Below, piece by piece: positions 45,872 through 53,794 of a DNA stretch of 53,794 bases. The notes under the pieces were generated by a model. The model was not told where the DNA came from. It did not search any database and saw nothing but the letters and a program-made list of their open reading frames with translations. A program made the position numbers and the translations under genes. The stretch is taken from the NCBI GenBank assembly GCA_937941095.1, contig CALDYJ010000059.1, forward strand, positions 1-53,794, read 5' to 3'. Each line of letters begins with the position of its first letter. The stretch's first letter is position 1. The stretch comes from an uncultured Saprospiraceae bacterium. Its GTDB lineage: Bacteria > Bacteroidota > Bacteroidia > Chitinophagales > Saprospiraceae.

Positions 45872-46942
45872 ATGAAATTATTTAATCCTATATATTTAGT
45901 AGCCATCGTCGTGGCTTTTTTCCTATGGAAGTTCAGCATGACTTTTAAGCATGAAGCGCCTTTATTCTACGGATTTGCAGAGAATAAAGAAACAGAAATC
46001 AATCTTGATCATCCTGTTGAAGTTAATAAGATTTACGTCACACCAGGACAGTTTGTCAAACAAGGAGAATTACTAATTGAAGTTTCTCACATTGAATACG
46101 AACACGACATCAGTAAAGAATTAAACGACATCGAAGGATTAAAGATCAAAGAAAGTCTTTGGAAAAGCAATAAAGAAGCTGATGTGAAAATCCTAATTTC
46201 AAAACACCAGGCTGAACTAAATAAGATTGCTTTTGAAATAGCAGAAACCAAAAAAGAAAAAAAATACCAAGAAAGTTTATTTGAGGGACTCGACAACATC
46301 AATCATAAAGAAAGGAAAATAACTTATGACCCTTTAAATGAAAAGATCCAATCTTTAAACGCTGAAAAAGAACAATTAGAAAAAGTCCACCAAACAGCAC
46401 TCAACAACCTACAAGCTGCCATTAACAACCCAAATAATCCTTACCGAAAAGAAATTGAAGGAAGGTATGCAGAGATAAATTTAAAGAAAAACAAATTAGA
46501 AAAACTATCGCTTAGTGCACCAACAGATGGACTCATTGGAAACATTCATTGCAAAGAAGCAGAAAACATTAGCTCATTTAAAACCTTAATAAGTTTTTAT
46601 GAACCTAATCCTTCGCAAGTAAAAGGATATTTACACGAAGACATGATCGTACAAGTAAATGTAAACGACTCACTCATAGTTAGATCATTGACCAATGATG
46701 CACATAAGTACCAAGGCATCGTCAAAGGACTTGGCTCGAGGATTGTAGAAATTCCAGAAAGAATGAGACGAATTCCAGAAATTAAAACTTACGGGAGAGA
46801 AGTCTTGGTGGAGATTCCTTTAGATAATAAATTGCTACAAAAAGAAAAAGTAGTTTTAGAGTTTATAAACCACGAAACTGCCTCAATATTTGGAGAAAAT
46901 GACCAATCTAAATTGGCTAAAAAAAGCCTCAACAGTGATTAG
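45872..46942 (+). CDS. HlyD-like periplasmic adaptor (membrane fusion protein)
   Basis: Protein of 356 residues anchored by one N-terminal membrane segment (about 6-22). Two half lipoyl-like motifs (about 42-70, VEVNKIYVTPGQFVKQGELL, and about 212-235, LSAPTDGLIGNIHC) flank a long alpha-helical hairpin (about 75-205). A beta-barrel domain follows (about 245-340). Such adaptors link an inner-membrane transporter to a TolC-type outer-membrane tunnel. No ABC, RND or MFS transporter is adjacent; the only inner-membrane candidate is the DUF4956 protein just upstream. The end overlaps the TolC-like gene by 44 bases, which supports coupled production. Confidence 0.85.
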   Translation: MKLFNPIYLVAIVVAFFLWKFSMTFKHEAPLFYGFAENKETEINLDHPVEVNKIYVTPGQFVKQGELLIEVSHIEYEHDISKELNDIEGLKIKESLWKSNKEADVKILISKHQAELNKIAFEIAETKKEKKYQESLFEGLDNINHKERKITYDPLNEKIQSLNAEKEQLEKVHQTALNNLQAAINNPNNPYRKEIEGRYAEINLKKNKLEKLSLSAPTDGLIGNIHCKEAENISSFKTLISFYEPNPSQVKGYLHEDMIVQVNVNDSLIVRSLTNDAHKYQGIVKGLGSRIVEIPERMRRIPEIKTYGREVLVEIPLDNKLLQKEKVVLEFINHETASIFGENDQSKLAKKSLNSD

Positions 46943-48188
46943 ATCAATTTTAATATTACTATGTCTTGTATCAAGTCATTTCCTTCTTTCTCAAAGCTCT
47001 TCTACTGACTTTTTTAACTCAGTCATTAAAACAACGCAAGATCAATTCATTACTATTCCAAGCACTGATTTTGAACTTCTCAATAGGTTTCACATAGACG
47101 AGCTTCAATTCAGAACACAAACGGATGAATTTGACTTAGAAAGACAAGAGTATACTTTAAGACTTCGTCCAGGGAATTTCAGAATAGCCGATCATCAAAA
47201 AGAACTCATTAAAGCCTACGAGCAAAAAGCACGTTTATCCAATCAAGAAAACAAAGAGGAACAGTTGATTTCCGCTTACACCATTTGGACCAATCATCAA
47301 ATTTATAAAGCTGAATTAGCATTAAAGAAAAATAAAGTAAGTCTACTAAACGATAAACTCAAAGTTTACAACAAACAACTAGATCTGCCTAATTTCAACA
47401 TCATTAGGTACATCGAAACGGAAGATGCCGTCAATAACATTGAAATAGACATTCAAAAATTAACTTGGAAAATTGCTAATCAAGAACAAAACATCTACCC
47501 TAACAAAGAGATGGCGGATGATAATTCTATAGACGCTATTTTGTCAATAGAAGACATCATTACTTTAGTAAATAAAGGAGAGCAAGTAATTTATGAAGAC
47601 GATTTGGCAAAAAGATTATTAGCCCTGGATCAATTGATCATGCAAAAAGAAATAGCCATGGAAAATGCAGAAACAAAACAGATCTTAGATTTTGTTCAAG
47701 TAAGATATGGTGGCCCACATGACGACTTGTTTAACGAGAAAGTTTCTGTTGGCGTAGGCATAAACCTTCCTACAAAAAGTAGAAATAAAATAAAAATCAA
47801 CGAACTGCTCTTAGAGCAAAAAGACGATGAAATTCAATACCAAAAAGACATTGAAGACCAAAAAGTAGAAGCCACCATTGCCTATGAGGCATTGATTGAA
47901 GAACTAAAACTCTATCAATTAATTTTAAGTCAAAATGAAAATTCTATCCTAAAGAATAAAACCATTAAAGACAGGATTGAAAGCTCAGCAGCTAGCTCTC
48001 CAATTGATCTATTAGACATTAAACTTTTAGAACATGAAAAAATTGAACGACTTTTTGAACTCGAAAAAGATGTCTTTCAAGCCTACTTAGATTGGCTTGA
48101 AGCTAGTGGATTGATGAATGCACTCCCTCTCAAAAATTATCTTACAAAAAACCTAGAACCACTAAGTTACGATCCCGATTTTTGGTAA
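46899..48188 (+). CDS. TolC-like outer-membrane efflux protein
   Basis: Protein of 429 residues with a signal peptide (hydrophobic core about 15-30, cut near HFLLSQ). The rest is largely amphipathic helix rich in Glu, Lys and Gln, with a short beta-prone stretch (DLFNEKVSVGVGINLP) where TolC proteins have barrel strands. The two helical halves match the duplicated TolC layout. The ATG at 46899 is preferred to a TTG three codons upstream. It overlaps the HlyD-like gene by 44 bases and is the last gene of the cluster. It is convergent with the LytTR response regulator 18 bases away. The family call rests on overall pattern rather than a single motif. Confidence 0.75.
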   Translation: MTNLNWLKKASTVIRSILILLCLVSSHFLLSQSSSTDFFNSVIKTTQDQFITIPSTDFELLNRFHIDELQFRTQTDEFDLERQEYTLRLRPGNFRIADHQKELIKAYEQKARLSNQENKEEQLISAYTIWTNHQIYKAELALKKNKVSLLNDKLKVYNKQLDLPNFNIIRYIETEDAVNNIEIDIQKLTWKIANQEQNIYPNKEMADDNSIDAILSIEDIITLVNKGEQVIYEDDLAKRLLALDQLIMQKEIAMENAETKQILDFVQVRYGGPHDDLFNEKVSVGVGINLPTKSRNKIKINELLLEQKDDEIQYQKDIEDQKVEATIAYEALIEELKLYQLILSQNENSILKNKTIKDRIESSAASSPIDLLDIKLLEHEKIERLFELEKDVFQAYLDWLEASGLMNALPLKNYLTKNLEPLSYDPDFW

Positions 48189-48206
48189 AAAAATCGCTTA
48201 TAAAGA

Positions 48207-48950
48207 TTAGAACTTATCCAACATGGCAATAACTTCAGTCTTTTTTCTGACCGCTACTGGAACAATATCGTCATTTTTCATTTTTAGGTAACCGCCTTCT
48301 TTCCTTACGTACTCTTGAATGTAATTTAAATTCACAAGATGTGATTGATGAACACGCATAAATGGGTGATCCACGAAAAGGGTATCAAAAGATTTGAGGG
48401 TTTTAGTGACAAATATCTTCTCCCCTGTTTCCAAAAAAAAGATTGTATTATTGCCATCGGATTCACACCTCACAATTTTATCTATTTCGATTACTGAGAT
48501 CTTATCTTGAGAGTGAAGCGATATCCTACTTGGCAACTGACTTGGATTATTGATCGTTTCCTTTAGTAAATCAAGACTTTCTGTGGATTCGCTGATCATG
48601 CCTGAAGCTTTTTCTACCGCCTCCACTAGCTGTTCTGTATTTAATGGTTTTAACAGATAGTCAATAGCTGCAAACCTAAAGGCTTTTATAGCAAATTCAT
48701 CTGTCGCTGTAATGAATATCACCTTGGCACTTAAGTCTGGAAAAATTTCAAGTAAATCAAAACCTGTTCCATCCCCCAATAAGATGTCCAAAAAAATCAA
48801 GTCCGCTTTAGTTGATCTAATCAATTTTGCCCCTTCTACTACAGAGCCAGCTTTGCCGATGATGTCTACATTGGGGCAGTGTTTTTTCAAATCACTCTCC
48901 AAGACTTTGAGTGCGTCTGGCATGTCATCAATAAGAATTGCTTTAAGCAT
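48207..48950 (-). CDS. LytTR-family response regulator
   Basis: Response regulator of 247 residues. The ATG at 48950 is preferred to a TTG five codons upstream because MLKAILIDDMP is the usual start. The receiver domain (1-120) has acidic residues ILIDD (5-9), phospho-acceptor Asp55 (LIFLDILLGD), a threonine in FITA and lysine in LLKPL. The LytTR DNA-binding domain (about 148-247) has VRCESDGNNTIFFLETG and FMRVHQSHLVNLNYIQEY. It lies 58 bases downstream of the propeller histidine kinase, so the two form a two-component system. Its targets are unknown; the convergent envelope cluster is a candidate. Confidence 0.93.
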   Translation of the reverse strand: MLKAILIDDMPDALKVLESDLKKHCPNVDIIGKAGSVVEGAKLIRSTKADLIFLDILLGDGTGFDLLEIFPDLSAKVIFITATDEFAIKAFRFAAIDYLLKPLNTEQLVEAVEKASGMISESTESLDLLKETINNPSQLPSRISLHSQDKISVIEIDKIVRCESDGNNTIFFLETGEKIFVTKTLKSFDTLFVDHPFMRVHQSHLVNLNYIQEYVRKEGGYLKMKNDDIVPVAVRKKTEVIAMLDKF

Positions 48951-49008
48951 GATCTCTTTATTCAAAGGTTTAGAAAATTAGACTCTAGCCGTAAACATCA
49001 AGTGGCTT

Positions 49009-52000
49009 TTAAAAGTCAAGTACCAAAGGCAAAACCAAAGATACCTTAGTTCCTGCTACTTTCCCATCACTATCCAATAGATCTTTAATAGAAAAATGCT
49101 CATCCCCACCCTTTTCATTTAAAGCAGCCAATCTCTGCTGAGTTACCTCTAAGGCTACAGATTGATGTCCTTTTTTATTTTCTGAAGCAATGGCTTTTGC
49201 TCTTTTCCTTCCTACCCCATTATCTGTAATGTTGCAATACAATAATTCATCCTTAATGCTGAAGTTGACTTCTATTTTTCCTTTCTTCTTTAAATGAGAC
49301 ACTCCGTGAAACACAGAATTTTCTACAAAAGGTTGAATTAACATGGGAGGAATTTCGATTTCATCAGGGTCAACTCCTTCCGGAAGGTTTATGGCATAAT
49401 CAAATTTAGTGGCTTGGCAAAACTGTTCCATTTTAAGGTACTTATCCAGGGTAAGAAATTCTTCTTTCAAACTGATCCGCTCCTTTTTGGAATTACTTAA
49501 TATCCCCCTCATAAGGGTTGCAAAAGTTTGGATTTGGTCCCTGGCCACTTCATTTTTTTGATTGACCACCAAAGACTGTATGCTGTTCAAAGCATTGAAA
49601 ATAAAATGTGGATTCATTTGAAGTTGTAAAGCCTTTTGCTCTAAGCTCAACAATTCATTTTTTAATTCCAGTGCTTCCCGTTTAGCCTTTTCTTTCTTTT
49701 TGATCCCGCGTACTCTCAAACTAAAAATTCCAAACAAGAACAATAAACCAAGTAAGGATGCAAGGAGTTTAAACCAATTCGTTTGCCAGAACGCTGGCGT
49801 AATAGAAAAGCTGGTACTGACGATATTACTTACCGCACCATTTGCCGCCAAGGCCATCACCTTAAAATTATAATCGCCTGGAGAAAGATTGGTATAATTT
49901 ACAGACTCAGCTTTAGAGGCTTCTGTCCACTCGTCATCAAGTCCTTTTAATTTCCAAGTATATTTTATACCATCTGCATAATCCGGATTAATCGCCTTAA
50001 AATTAAAGCCAATGTCATTCTTATTGTGTTTTAACTCCAAGCCCTTTCCTAAGGAATCTCCTTTTATTAAAAAGTCAGCGTAAACTGATTCGACGATGTC
50101 TTTATGCATCAGATCTATGCTTGTAAAATGAATGATTGGTTTGGAAACAGACAGTTGAGTACTACCTGGTTTATGCCTTGTCAAGCCATTTAATGTACCA
50201 AACCAAAGATAGCCTTTGCTGTCCATCGTAACTGAATTATGACAAGTTTCTACACCTAAAAAACCTTCATTCAAACCAAAATGCTGAACATCCATCACTA
50301 CACCAGCTTCATTAAAAACTATCTTGTCTATACCTACTTCACTCCCAGCCCAAAGATTGCCTTCTTGGTCAAAGTGCAACAAATAAATATTATCACTACT
50401 TAGAGGTTTTTCGCTTTCCAATTTTTTAAAGCTCGGCTCTAAATCCAAATAGGAAGCATAATAAATTCCTTCCTCAGCGGTGGCTAGCCATACATTTTTC
50501 AAAGCATCAAAAGCTACTGAACGGATGGCCACCTTAGGTAAACTGGAACCCTTTGTTAAATTTTTAATCCTGTTGTTGTAAGCAAAACCTATCCCTCCTT
50601 TTTTAGTGGTGTACCAAATGCGCCCTATTGGGTCCATCTGCAAACTGAGGATGTATAAATCTGGTAAGCCTTGGGCAACTCCAAAAGTTTGCACTTCCAA
50701 GTCAAGCGAATCTATGGTTCTTATCCGTGCTAAGCCATCTGCTAAGGTTCCCACCCATAGATAGCCCAAACTGTCTTCGACAATGGTCTTGATCCAATTG
50801 CTGGGTAGGCCATGTGCAGTGGTGTAAGCATGAAAGCCATTGGTATCTTTCATGATTAAGCCATCTTCTGAAGTACACATCCACATCCTCCCTTGGCTGT
50901 CTTCGAATATGTCATTGCATTTAGTGGTGATGATTGTGCTGTCAATGTTATTGTGTATACCTAAGGAGTCTATGATGGTGATCCCTTCCTGTCCAATCCC
51001 TAGCCAAAGTTCGCCAGCTTGATTTTCTTCGATGGCATACACTCGATTTCCGATAAGGCCATTGTTTTCATTAAAATGTTTAAAGAACTGTCCCAAGTAT
51101 TTGAGCAAGCCCCCACCTGAGGTTGCAATCCAAACATTACCCCATACGTCTTTAAACACTTCTTGTACATTTGAATGGGTCAAGCCTTCGCGTTCTCCAA
51201 TGGATGTCCAGGTAGAATCCAGTACATTATAAATTTGGATGCCTTGAGTTTGGGTACTGATCCAAATTTCATTTTCATCGGATAGATAAATATCTTGTCC
51301 TTTGGAAATTCTATTTTCTTTTAAATGGAAAATGATTTCTTTCTCATTAGCATCAATGCAAGATAAACCACCAGCAAATTGCATCACCAATACCTTTCCT
51401 TTCCCATCGTATTTTATTTTCTTGATGTCTTCTGACAAAAGGCCCTGCGCTAAGCCCATTTTCTGGATCAGTTCACCTGTCTTAATAAAGAGCCCTCTTG
51501 AAGAGGCGATCCAGTATTCTTCTCCAATTTTTTGGATGTCGTTAATTCTTGAAATATCGAGATAGGCTTCTAATTTTAATTTACTTGACTTTTTTGCATT
51601 TTTGTCAAAAGACAAAATACCTGCTTGAGTTCCTAAGAATAAGGTGCTGTCGTTTAACTCTGCGATGCTGTAAATGATGCGATTGCTTTTATCGCTCCAA
51701 TTGACTTGTTTGTGATCGTAACTGACTAATCCTGATTTTGTGCCAAACCACAGTTTGCTTTGAGCATCTTCTATGATGCATTGCACAAAATTGGAAGGCA
51801 GTCCATCTCTTGTACTTATGGTTTCAAAACTTTTTCCATCAAACTTACATACTCCTCCGCCTTGGGTTGCCATCCATAGGTATGATTTGCTATCTTGAAA
51901 TATATCGTAAACTTGAGATTGGGGTAGCCCTTCTTGCACATTGTACTCAATGAAGTTGTATTCCTGGGCGTATCCAGTGCCTAGGCAAATTAGCAGCATG

Positions 52001-52053
52001 CATGTATGGAATATTCTTTTTAGCACTTCTCGTTTAAACGTAGTTTTGGACAA
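49009..52053 (-). CDS. LytS-type sensor histidine kinase with periplasmic beta-propellers
   Basis: Sensor kinase of 1014 residues. A signal peptide (cut near GTGYAQ) is followed by about 12-14 Reg_prop propeller repeats (about 35-640) and a Y_Y_Y domain (about 660-745). One membrane helix (about 755-780), a short coiled coil and a His_kinase domain with His816 (QMNPHFIFNALNSIQSLV) come next. The C-terminal ATPase domain (about 910-1010) has ENSVFHG and DNGVGRKRAK. The start is TTG at 52053; the next in-frame ATG would cut the signal peptide's basic part. This architecture senses ligands, often glycans, outside the inner membrane. It is cotranscribed with the LytTR regulator. The repeats resemble those of the free propeller protein at 43950-45176. 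Confidence 0.93.
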   Translation of the reverse strand: MSKTTFKREVLKRIFHTCMLLICLGTGYAQEYNFIEYNVQEGLPQSQVYDIFQDSKSYLWMATQGGGVCKFDGKSFETISTRDGLPSNFVQCIIEDAQSKLWFGTKSGLVSYDHKQVNWSDKSNRIIYSIAELNDSTLFLGTQAGILSFDKNAKKSSKLKLEAYLDISRINDIQKIGEEYWIASSRGLFIKTGELIQKMGLAQGLLSEDIKKIKYDGKGKVLVMQFAGGLSCIDANEKEIIFHLKENRISKGQDIYLSDENEIWISTQTQGIQIYNVLDSTWTSIGEREGLTHSNVQEVFKDVWGNVWIATSGGGLLKYLGQFFKHFNENNGLIGNRVYAIEENQAGELWLGIGQEGITIIDSLGIHNNIDSTIITTKCNDIFEDSQGRMWMCTSEDGLIMKDTNGFHAYTTAHGLPSNWIKTIVEDSLGYLWVGTLADGLARIRTIDSLDLEVQTFGVAQGLPDLYILSLQMDPIGRIWYTTKKGGIGFAYNNRIKNLTKGSSLPKVAIRSVAFDALKNVWLATAEEGIYYASYLDLEPSFKKLESEKPLSSDNIYLLHFDQEGNLWAGSEVGIDKIVFNEAGVVMDVQHFGLNEGFLGVETCHNSVTMDSKGYLWFGTLNGLTRHKPGSTQLSVSKPIIHFTSIDLMHKDIVESVYADFLIKGDSLGKGLELKHNKNDIGFNFKAINPDYADGIKYTWKLKGLDDEWTEASKAESVNYTNLSPGDYNFKVMALAANGAVSNIVSTSFSITPAFWQTNWFKLLASLLGLLFLFGIFSLRVRGIKKKEKAKREALELKNELLSLEQKALQLQMNPHFIFNALNSIQSLVVNQKNEVARDQIQTFATLMRGILSNSKKERISLKEEFLTLDKYLKMEQFCQATKFDYAINLPEGVDPDEIEIPPMLIQPFVENSVFHGVSHLKKKGKIEVNFSIKDELLYCNITDNGVGRKRAKAIASENKKGHQSVALEVTQQRLAALNEKGGDEHFSIKDLLDSDGKVAGTKVSLVLPLVLDF

Positions 52054-52082
52054 CTTTGGTTTTGTTTAATTGTTTTATTTTT

Positions 52083-52226
52083 TGTCCAACAGCTTTCAAC
52101 CCAGTATCACATTAAATCTTAGTTCTTAAGTCGTTCATCTTTATTTCTTAAGTCGTTCGTCTTTAGTTCTTAAGTCTTTAGTTTTTTCAATTGACTAATT
52201 GCCACATTATCACATTATCACATTAC
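52083..52226. repeat. Tandem 21-22 bp and 8 bp repeats between the kinase and SH3-like genes
   Basis: Three units of 21-22 bp (52118-52138, 52139-52160, 52161-52182), each containing TTCTTAAGTC, lie in tandem. Three CACATTA(T/C) octamers follow (52203-52226) and overlap the last codons of the SH3-like gene. Just upstream, 52084-52114 resembles the end of the REP-like copies at 53195-53442. No promoter for the kinase gene was recognised in this spacer. Confidence 0.7.
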
Positions 52227-53144
52227 CAAATCTTTCTCTTCAAAACTGTAAGCAGCAACTTGTTTCAACAATTCTCCCTTTTCGGCAACTGCGCTTAAAT
52301 ACAGTACCATCTTCCCACTCATTTGACCATGCTGTATGATGAGGTCTTCTATGCCATCATTGTCTAGATCTCCTTTCCAAAAGATTTTAGTCGGTCGATA
52401 ATCTTTATGATTCAATTTGAATTCCATGTTGTCATAACAATAGATCAAGGTACCATTTTCATCATTGTAATAAATATCCTTATTGATGTTTTTCCTTTCA
52501 TCAAATAATTTATGCTCATTTGATGTATTTATTTTTCCTAAATAAGTACTAATAGCTAACTTTCTACTACCAACGATAAAAAGTATATTTTCTTCTAATT
52601 CATCAGTAGCTAAACAGACATGAGATTGACCTTCATTTTCTTGTTTATAATAGGTAGGGTTAAGTTGTTTGCTTCTGTATTTCCCACTGACAGTTTTGTA
52701 GATACCCGTATAAGTAAAATCTCTCCTGAATTGAAAATTTTCTTTGGTGCTGCAGGTTTCAAACAACAAGGCAAAATCTTCATGGATTAGGTCAGTAGGA
52801 AAATCATCATAGTCTACCTTAGCTAAAAAGGAACTGAATACGTAAGCATCTATTCCTCGGTGGGAAACTTTTTGCCAATGGCCGTTTAAAGTTGCTTTAC
52901 CTTTTAGCTTTATGCTTAATTTCTTTTCAGGGCTATCCTCATTTAGAATACGCACTTCTTCGCCATAGCCTAATAATTTAATTACGGGTGCATTTAATGA
53001 TGGCGCTTGACGCATGTTTAAGCCTGCTGTCGCGATGACTACCTGATAATTATTTTCGTTGTTTATGAATGATTGTGCAAAGGAGCTATACTTTCCGAAG
53101 CATATCATTAGAGCGATTATGATTATTTCTTTTATATATTTCAT
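52218..53144 (-). CDS. Secreted SH3-like (SH3b) domain protein of unknown function
   Basis: Protein of 308 residues with a signal peptide (cut near SSFAQ, 24). An SH3b-like domain follows (about 33-108, with ATAGLNMRQAPSLNAPVIKL and GHWQKVSHRG), which usually binds peptidoglycan or other wall polymers. Residues about 115-300 are not recognised; they include DLDNDGIEDLIIQHG (about 265-279), an FG-GAP-like calcium loop. A periplasmic or surface location is inferred. The stop codon lies within CACATTA octamers, so the last two or three codons may be repeat-derived. It points the same way as the histidine kinase genes, with about 160 bp of repeats in between. Confidence 0.85.
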   Translation of the reverse strand: MKYIKEIIIIALMICFGKYSSFAQSFINNENNYQVVIATAGLNMRQAPSLNAPVIKLLGYGEEVRILNEDSPEKKLSIKLKGKATLNGHWQKVSHRGIDAYVFSSFLAKVDYDDFPTDLIHEDFALLFETCSTKENFQFRRDFTYTGIYKTVSGKYRSKQLNPTYYKQENEGQSHVCLATDELEENILFIVGSRKLAISTYLGKINTSNEHKLFDERKNINKDIYYNDENGTLIYCYDNMEFKLNHKDYRPTKIFWKGDLDNDGIEDLIIQHGQMSGKMVLYLSAVAEKGELLKQVAAYSFEEKDLVM

Positions 53145-53194
53145 GATTATTATTTTTAATTAATTTGATTTATTTTTTTTGTTGTTGGATGATG

Positions 53195-53442
53195 GCTGTT
53201 AGTTGTATGGAGCTTTTATGTTTTAGTCCACACAACCAACAGCTAACATCTTTCAACCTATTGACACATTATCACATTGCCACATTGCATCAATATGCTT
53301 TTTTTGAAACACAAAGTCACAAAGTTTTTCTTTAGTCGTTCGTTTTTTTTGGTTGATTGATGCTGGTTGTTAGTTGTATGGAGCTTTCATCTTTTAGTCC
53401 AGACAACCAGCAACCAACATCTCTCAACCTATTGACACATTA
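53195..53442. repeat. Two REP-like intergenic repeats
   Basis: Two 74-base copies (53198-53271 and 53369-53442, 171 bases apart) differ at about seven positions by eye. Each has an inverted repeat: GCTGTT / AACAGC at 53195-53200 and 53238-53243 in copy 1, and GCTGGTTGT / ACAACCAGC at 53362-53370 and 53403-53411 in copy 2. The arms differ in sequence but still pair. CACATTA-type octamers (53264-53287) follow copy 1. The spacer 53145-53467 holds no gene. They look like REP or BIME elements. Confidence 0.7.
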
Positions 53443-53467
53443 CCTCATTAACTAATTGCACATCAAC

Positions 53468-53794
53468 CTATTTTTCAACCAAAACACATAGCACAGTAGA
53501 CTTTCCTTTAATCTTCACTGCCACTTTTCCATCTACTTTTTTACTACTGATGATCCATCTAAATTTATCCACTGGAATTTCGTACTTAGCTAATAAGTCC
53601 ATCAAAGCTGCTTGAGTTTTTACGAAAGCGATTTCTCCCTCCTCCGCTAAGACCTTAAGAGCCGATGCATCTTTTTCCAATAACAGATCCCATTCAACAG
53701 GTACATTAAATCTAGTATGAAAAGCATCCCCATCCCATCGAGGCTCTTCTAATCGCATCGCTGTCAACCAATCCAGTTCGACGTCCGGATACCT
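53468..53794 (-). CDS. C-terminal part of an unrecognised protein (runs off the right edge)
   Basis: The minus strand is open from the window edge to a TAG at 53468-53470, giving 108 codons. The first visible residues are RYPDVELDWLTAMRLEEPRW, so the true start is outside the window; an internal TTG at 53767 is not needed. The visible part is soluble, with no membrane segment or signal, and ends in a beta-rich stretch (WIISSKKVDGKVAVKIKGKS). I do not recognise the family. It points the same way as the SH3-like gene and is separated from it by REP-like repeats. Confidence 0.65.
   Translation of the reverse strand, partial: RYPDVELDWLTAMRLEEPRWDGDAFHTRFNVPVEWDLLLEKDASALKVLAEEGEIAFVKTQAALMDLLAKYEIPVDKFRWIISSKKVDGKVAVKIKGKSTVLCVLVEK

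Overview
This window looks like a chromosomal segment of an AT-rich Bacteroidota bacterium, probably of the Saprospiraceae type. The lineage is inferred from gene content only. Seven complete genes end in type IX secretion (T9SS) type A sorting domains with a YPNP-like motif, and an eighth ends in a type B, gliding-associated (CHU_C) domain. A DUF1800/DUF1501 pair, a TonB-dependent receptor with a carboxypeptidase-like N-terminal domain and promoters of the TTTG / TAnnTTTG type fit the same phylum. I saw no rRNA, tRNA, CRISPR array, prophage or insertion sequence.

Layout. 1-7.4 kb: the N-terminal part of a secreted protein (leaving the left edge), a PNGase F-like secreted protein, a fatty-acid/sterol hydroxylase and a T9SS-sorted pentaheme cytochrome. 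7.8-9.0 kb: the divergent queuosine genes queC and queF. 9.1-15.8 kb: an OmpA-like lipoprotein, a Sel1-repeat protein whose signal peptide is encoded across a perfect terminator hairpin, a beta-lactamase-fold hydrolase, an MscS channel, a DEAD-box helicase and a DsbA-like thiol oxidoreductase. 15.8-26.8 kb: a 2210-residue surface protein with 20 Cys-paired repeats, the relic of a deleted secreted protein, and a 1298-residue protein carrying cohesin-like and dockerin-like modules together. 26.9-28.2 kb: a purine-nucleoside-phosphorylase-like frame without a normal start codon, followed by pnuC. 28.2-33.3 kb: a MuiA-like protein, a TonB-dependent receptor and a lipoprotein. 33.3-39.8 kb: DUF1501 and DUF1800 proteins, a succinate-semialdehyde-type dehydrogenase, a Dabb-domain lipoprotein and an ACMSD-type decarboxylase.

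40.1-48.2 kb is the most unusual part. It is a tightly packed, co-directional run: arylsulfotransferase-like protein, CotH kinase-like protein, beta-propeller surface protein, DUF4956 membrane protein, HlyD-like adaptor and TolC-like outer-membrane protein. It reads like a tripartite envelope machine in which DUF4956 sits where the inner-membrane transporter would be, tied to T9SS-exported enzymes. It faces a LytS/LytTR-type two-component pair (48.2-52.1 kb) whose sensor uses the same propeller repeats as the third gene of the run. The right end (52.1-53.8 kb) has an SH3-like protein, REP-like repeats and the C-terminal part of an unrecognised gene.

Long perfect inverted repeats (20, 21 and 24 bp arms, 3-4 nt loops) mark several gene ends. 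Three clear reading frames begin with TTG. All positions, counts and domain calls were made by eye.
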